Positions 4,984 to 7,837 of a stretch of DNA of 7,837 bases are shown one piece after another. Position numbers and translations under genes: made by a program. The DNA lies in the NCBI GenBank assembly GCA_947463665.1, contig CANHUD010000104.1:1-7837 (forward strand), in the 5' to 3' direction. Source of the stretch: Sphingobacteriales bacterium (GTDB taxonomy: Bacteria > Bacteroidota > Bacteroidia > Chitinophagales > Chitinophagaceae). The notes beneath the pieces are model-generated. The model was not told the DNA's origin and ran no database searches. It saw nothing but the letters and a program-made list of their open reading frames with translations. Positions within the stretch are counted from its first letter, which is position 1. The number at the start of each line of letters is the position of its first letter.

Positions 4984-7056
4984 ATGAAACAATTACTCAT
5001 CGCCGCTACGCTGTTTTCCCTGCCTGTGCTGGTTACTGCACAGCTCCGGAATCCGGGAAGTAACCACGGAAACCGGTTTGAACAATTGGATTATCTCCTG
5101 CAGGACCCCAATGAATACCGTACTGCCTCCGGTGCACCAGGGCCTAAATACTGGCAGCAGCGGGCCGATTACGACATGGCAGTTGAACTGGATGAAATAA
5201 ACAACGTACTCACCGGTGTTGAAACCGTTACTTATTATAACAATTCCCCGGATGTACTAAAGTATATCTGGCTGCAGGTAGACGAGAACTTTCACCGCAA
5301 ACAAAGCGAAGCCAATAATACTAAGACAGGCGGACTGCCACCGGTGATCAGTGAAAATTATCTCGCAATGCTGGACAATGCCCGTCTGGAGGGACTGGGG
5401 GTGAACATCACCTCGCTGACCGATGTTCTCACCGGTAAAGCACTTCCGTACGTGGTGAACCAGACCATGCTGCGGATCGATCTGCCGACTCCACTGAAGC
5501 CCGGTCAGAAATTCGCGTTCAACGTAAAGTGGAATTATAAGCTGAATGAAAAAGCACAGGGAGATCGCGGTGGCTATGAGCATTTTGCAGAGGACGATAA
5601 CAATCTGTATTCCATCACCCAGTTCTTTCCCCGACTGGCAGTATACTCAGATTTTCAGGGCTGGCAGCACCTTCAGTTCACCGGCGGTGCCGAATTCGCC
5701 CTGACTTTCGGTAACTACAAAGTGAAGATCACTGTTCCGGAAGACCATGTGGTGGCCTCCACCGGCGAATGCCGCAATTATGCACAGGTACTCACACCCA
5801 CCCAATTGCAGCGCTATCAGAAAGCTACGATGTCGGACTCCATCATCGAGGTGATCACCCTGAACGAGGCTATTGAAAACGCAAAAACAAAGAAGAAGGG
5901 TAAAAAGACCTGGATATTCGAGGCCAACAACGTGCGCGATTTTGCCTTCAATTCTTCCCGCCGCCTAATGTGGGATGCCAAGGCCACCAACATCGAAGGC
6001 AAAAAAATAATGTGCATGAGCTTCTACGGAAAAGAAGCCTATCCCATCTACCGTAAATACTCCACCCGCGCCACCGAACATACCCTCAAAACCTATTCCC
6101 GTTATACCATTCCGTATCCCTATCCCGTAGCTCAGTCCGTGGAAGCTGCTATCGGTATGGAATATCCCATGCTGGCCATGAACTTTGGACGGGCGGATAA
6201 AGACGGAAATTATACCCAGGCACTTCGCAATGGCGCTATCAGCGTGATCATACATGAAGTTGGGCACAACTTCTTCCCAATGATCGTGAACAGTGACGAA
6301 CGCCAGTGGTGGTGGATGGACGAAGGCCTGAACTCCTTCTGTCAGTATCTCTCTGAACAGGAATTCGAACCCGGTTATCCCTCCCGCCGCGGACCAATCG
6401 CGAACATTACCGATTATATGAGCCTTCCCAAGGATAAACTGGAGCCGATCATGACCAAAGGGGATGCACTTGCCAGCGTGGGTAATAATGCCTATGCGAA
6501 AGCCGCCACCGGTCTGAACCTCCTGCGTGAAACCATTATGGGTAAAGAACTGTTCGATTTCTCCTTCCGGGAATATGCACGCCGCTGGGCGTTCAAGCAT
6601 CCAACGCCTTCGGATCTTTTCCGGACAATGGAAGATGCAAGTGCGTTTGACCTCGACTGGTTCTGGAGAGGATGGTTCTTCGGTACCGATCCGGTTGATA
6701 TATCCCTGGATTCTGTAAAATGGGCCAAAGCTTCTGAACCTGTAAATGGAAAAGATGTCAACTTGTATGAATTGTCATTTTCCAATAAAGGTGGTATGAT
6801 TATGCCGGTCATGATCGAATGGACCTACAGTGATGGTACTAAAGAACTGGAAAAGATTCCGGTGGGTGTATGGATGGCCAATGAGAGCAACTTTAAAAAA
6901 GTATTCCATAAGCAGAAAGAAGTGACTTCCATCGTGCTGGATCCCAACAAGATCACCGCCGATATCAATCCTTCCAATGGCATGTGGCCGGTAAAAGAAA
7001 TGCCGACCAAATTCCAGCTGTATAAAGGAAATATGATGGGCCGCGGCAGACGATGA
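4984..7056 (+). CDS. Secreted M1-family zinc metallopeptidase
   Basis: This 690-residue protein starts with a signal peptide (residues 1-19, cleavage near VTA-Q). Residues about 60-330 fit the N-terminal beta-rich domain of M1 peptidases. The catalytic domain follows: GMEYP (391-395) replaces the GAMEN exopeptidase motif, HEVGH (424-428) with Glu447 forms the complete HExxH-x18-E zinc site, and Tyr504 in NAYAKAATGLNLLR is placed like the catalytic tyrosine. Residues about 575-690 form a short beta-rich tail, and the long helical C-terminal domain of the larger M1 enzymes is absent. No type IX secretion tail is evident, so it probably acts in the periplasm or outer envelope, releasing N-terminal residues from peptides; the substrate is unknown. 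A lysine-rich loop lies at 302-308. It follows the HupE/UreJ-like gene by 36 bases and overlaps the next gene by ATGA. Confidence 0.94.
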   Translation: MKQLLIAATLFSLPVLVTAQLRNPGSNHGNRFEQLDYLLQDPNEYRTASGAPGPKYWQQRADYDMAVELDEINNVLTGVETVTYYNNSPDVLKYIWLQVDENFHRKQSEANNTKTGGLPPVISENYLAMLDNARLEGLGVNITSLTDVLTGKALPYVVNQTMLRIDLPTPLKPGQKFAFNVKWNYKLNEKAQGDRGGYEHFAEDDNNLYSITQFFPRLAVYSDFQGWQHLQFTGGAEFALTFGNYKVKITVPEDHVVASTGECRNYAQVLTPTQLQRYQKATMSDSIIEVITLNEAIENAKTKKKGKKTWIFEANNVRDFAFNSSRRLMWDAKATNIEGKKIMCMSFYGKEAYPIYRKYSTRATEHTLKTYSRYTIPYPYPVAQSVEAAIGMEYPMLAMNFGRADKDGNYTQALRNGAISVIIHEVGHNFFPMIVNSDERQWWWMDEGLNSFCQYLSEQEFEPGYPSRRGPIANITDYMSLPKDKLEPIMTKGDALASVGNNAYAKAATGLNLLRETIMGKELFDFSFREYARRWAFKHPTPSDLFRTMEDASAFDLDWFWRGWFFGTDPVDISLDSVKWAKASEPVNGKDVNLYELSFSNKGGMIMPVMIEWTYSDGTKELEKIPVGVWMANESNFKKVFHKQKEVTSIVLDPNKITADINPSNGMWPVKEMPTKFQLYKGNMMGRGRR

Positions 7057-7709
7057 GAGCGATCTTTATCATTATACTAACCTTTTTGTCTGTTATGCAC
7101 GCATCGGCACAGCAGAAAACCATGACCTATCTGGCGTTGGGAGATTCTTATACCATCGGGGAATCCGTTCCGGTGTATGAGAATTTCCCATACCAGCTGG
7201 TCCAGAAAATGCGGCAAAAAAATAAACCCGTTCATGCTCCGGAGCTGGTGGCCCGAACCGGCTGGACCACCGGCGAATTAATGGCGGGGATAGCCCGGAC
7301 GCAACTGCTCAATACCTATGATCTGGTTACGCTGCTCATCGGCGTGAACAACCAGTACAGGGGACGATCCACTGAAGAATATGCAAAAGAATTTGAATGG
7401 CTGCTGAAACTGGCTATTGAAAAGGCCGGTGGAAAAGCGTCAAACGTTGTGGTGGTAAGCATTCCCGACTGGGGCGCCACGCCGTTTGCCAAAGACCGGG
7501 ATCGCGCCAAAATAACCCGCGAAATCGATGCTTTCAATGCGATCAACCGGGAGATCAGTGCCCGTTACCAAACCCGTTATGCCGATATCACCGAAGCCAG
7601 CAGGGATGCCCGCTCTATGCCTGAACTGGTTGCGGCAGACGGTCTTCATCCTTCTGGACTCGAATATACCAAATGGATGAATGCTATTTGGAAAGCACTC
7701 GGGTGGTGA
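7053..7709 (+). CDS. Secreted SGNH/GDSL-family hydrolase
   Basis: This 218-residue protein has a signal peptide (residues about 1-19, ending HASA-Q) and the SGNH hydrolase blocks in order. Block I is YLALGDSYTIGE with nucleophile Ser32. Block II has Gly70 in RTGWTTGEL. Block III is LLIGVNNQYRG with Asn99 or Asn100 in the oxyanion hole. Block V is ADGLHPSG with Asp196 and His199, completing the Ser-Asp-His triad. Such enzymes hydrolyse esters of lipids, acetylated sugars or acyl groups; nothing here fixes the substrate. The ATG shares bases with the TGA of the M1 peptidase gene (ATGA), pointing to translational coupling and a shared transcript. Length is usual for a single-domain SGNH enzyme. 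Confidence 0.92.
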   Translation: MRAIFIIILTFLSVMHASAQQKTMTYLALGDSYTIGESVPVYENFPYQLVQKMRQKNKPVHAPELVARTGWTTGELMAGIARTQLLNTYDLVTLLIGVNNQYRGRSTEEYAKEFEWLLKLAIEKAGGKASNVVVVSIPDWGATPFAKDRDRAKITREIDAFNAINREISARYQTRYADITEASRDARSMPELVAADGLHPSGLEYTKWMNAIWKALGW

Positions 7710-7732
7710 TTCCTGCGCGTTGATATCTTCCG

Positions 7733-7740
7733 TAATTTTA
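7733..7740 (+). promoter_or_regulatory. Weak -7-like box before the SDR gene
   Basis: TAATTTTA differs from TAnnTTTG in its last base only and ends four bases before the ATG at 7745, a position like that of the box before the DUF6702-like gene. No -33 element at suitable spacing is visible. Low confidence. Confidence 0.25.
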
Positions 7741-7744
7741 CCAG

Positions 7745-7837
7745 ATGGATCTAGCATTGGTATCAAAATACGCTCTTGTCTGCGGCAGTACCCAGGGAAT
7801 CGGTCTGGCCACTGCCATTGAACTCTCCCGCCTCGGC
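7745..7837 (+). CDS. Short-chain dehydrogenase/reductase (SDR), N-terminal part
   Basis: From the ATG at 7745 the frame stays open for 31 codons to the window edge. It reads MDLALVSKYALVCGSTQGIG and continues LATAIELSRLG. The GSTQGIG at residues 14-20 is the GxxxGxG dinucleotide-binding loop of classical SDRs, following the first beta strand (YALVCG) and leading into the first helix. SDRs are NAD(P)-dependent oxidoreductases of the cytoplasm; the catalytic Ser-Tyr-Lys is off the window, so the reaction cannot be named. The gene starts 35 bases after the SGNH gene on the same strand. A TAATTTTA at 7733-7740, one base off the TAnnTTTG box, lies just before it and may be its own promoter. Confidence 0.85.
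   Translation, partial: MDLALVSKYALVCGSTQGIGLATAIELSRLG

Noticed and set aside
5965..6600. 211-codon minus-strand open frame inside the M1 peptidase gene
   Set aside because: It is antisense to the zinc-binding region of the peptidase and has no recognisable motif of its own.

Overview
The window looks like chromosomal DNA from a Bacteroidota bacterium, most likely in or near the Chitinophagaceae. The reasons are: start regions with TAnnTTTG-like -7 boxes instead of Shine-Dalgarno sequences; a stand-alone CarboxypepD_reg-like exported protein; a DUF6702-type protein beside a short HupE/UreJ-like membrane protein; an Mrp ATPase of the Bacteroidota type that lacks the usual CxxC; and exported S1 sulfatases. 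The genus assignment is inference.

Layout: (1) 2-1950, two plus-strand S1 sulfatase genes in tandem, the first cut by the window edge (only its C-terminal end is visible), the second complete and resembling iduronate-2-sulfatase. This part is clearly AT-richer than the rest. (2) 1951-2022, a short spacer ending in a heptamer tandem repeat (ATCACTA)n. (3) 2023-2664, minus strand, a small secreted protein with a CarboxypepD_reg-like domain, divergent from (4) 2760-3854, the Mrp/NBP35 Fe-S carrier ATPase; the 95 bp between them carry two mirrored -7-like boxes. (5) 3869-4336, minus strand, a DUF6702-like exported protein that converges on mrp and diverges, across 41 bp, from (6) 4378-4947, a HupE/UreJ-like membrane protein. 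(7) 4984-7056, a secreted M1 zinc metallopeptidase, preceded by a second copy of the heptamer repeat. (8) 7053-7709, an SGNH/GDSL hydrolase that overlaps the peptidase gene by ATGA. (9) 7745-7837, the first 31 codons of a short-chain dehydrogenase/reductase, cut by the window edge.

How the genes may work together: the sulfatases fit desulfation of a sulfated polysaccharide outside the cytoplasm. The Mrp ATPase is a housekeeping Fe-S factor. The DUF6702, HupE-like, M1 and SGNH genes form an envelope-directed block, and a metal-handling link between the first two is a testable hypothesis only. No mobile element, CRISPR array, tRNA or rRNA was seen. The longest gene-free stretch is 95 bp. I see no strong evidence for a wholly new system; the most promising points are the heptamer repeats, the mirrored divergent promoter, and the DUF6702/HupE-like pair.
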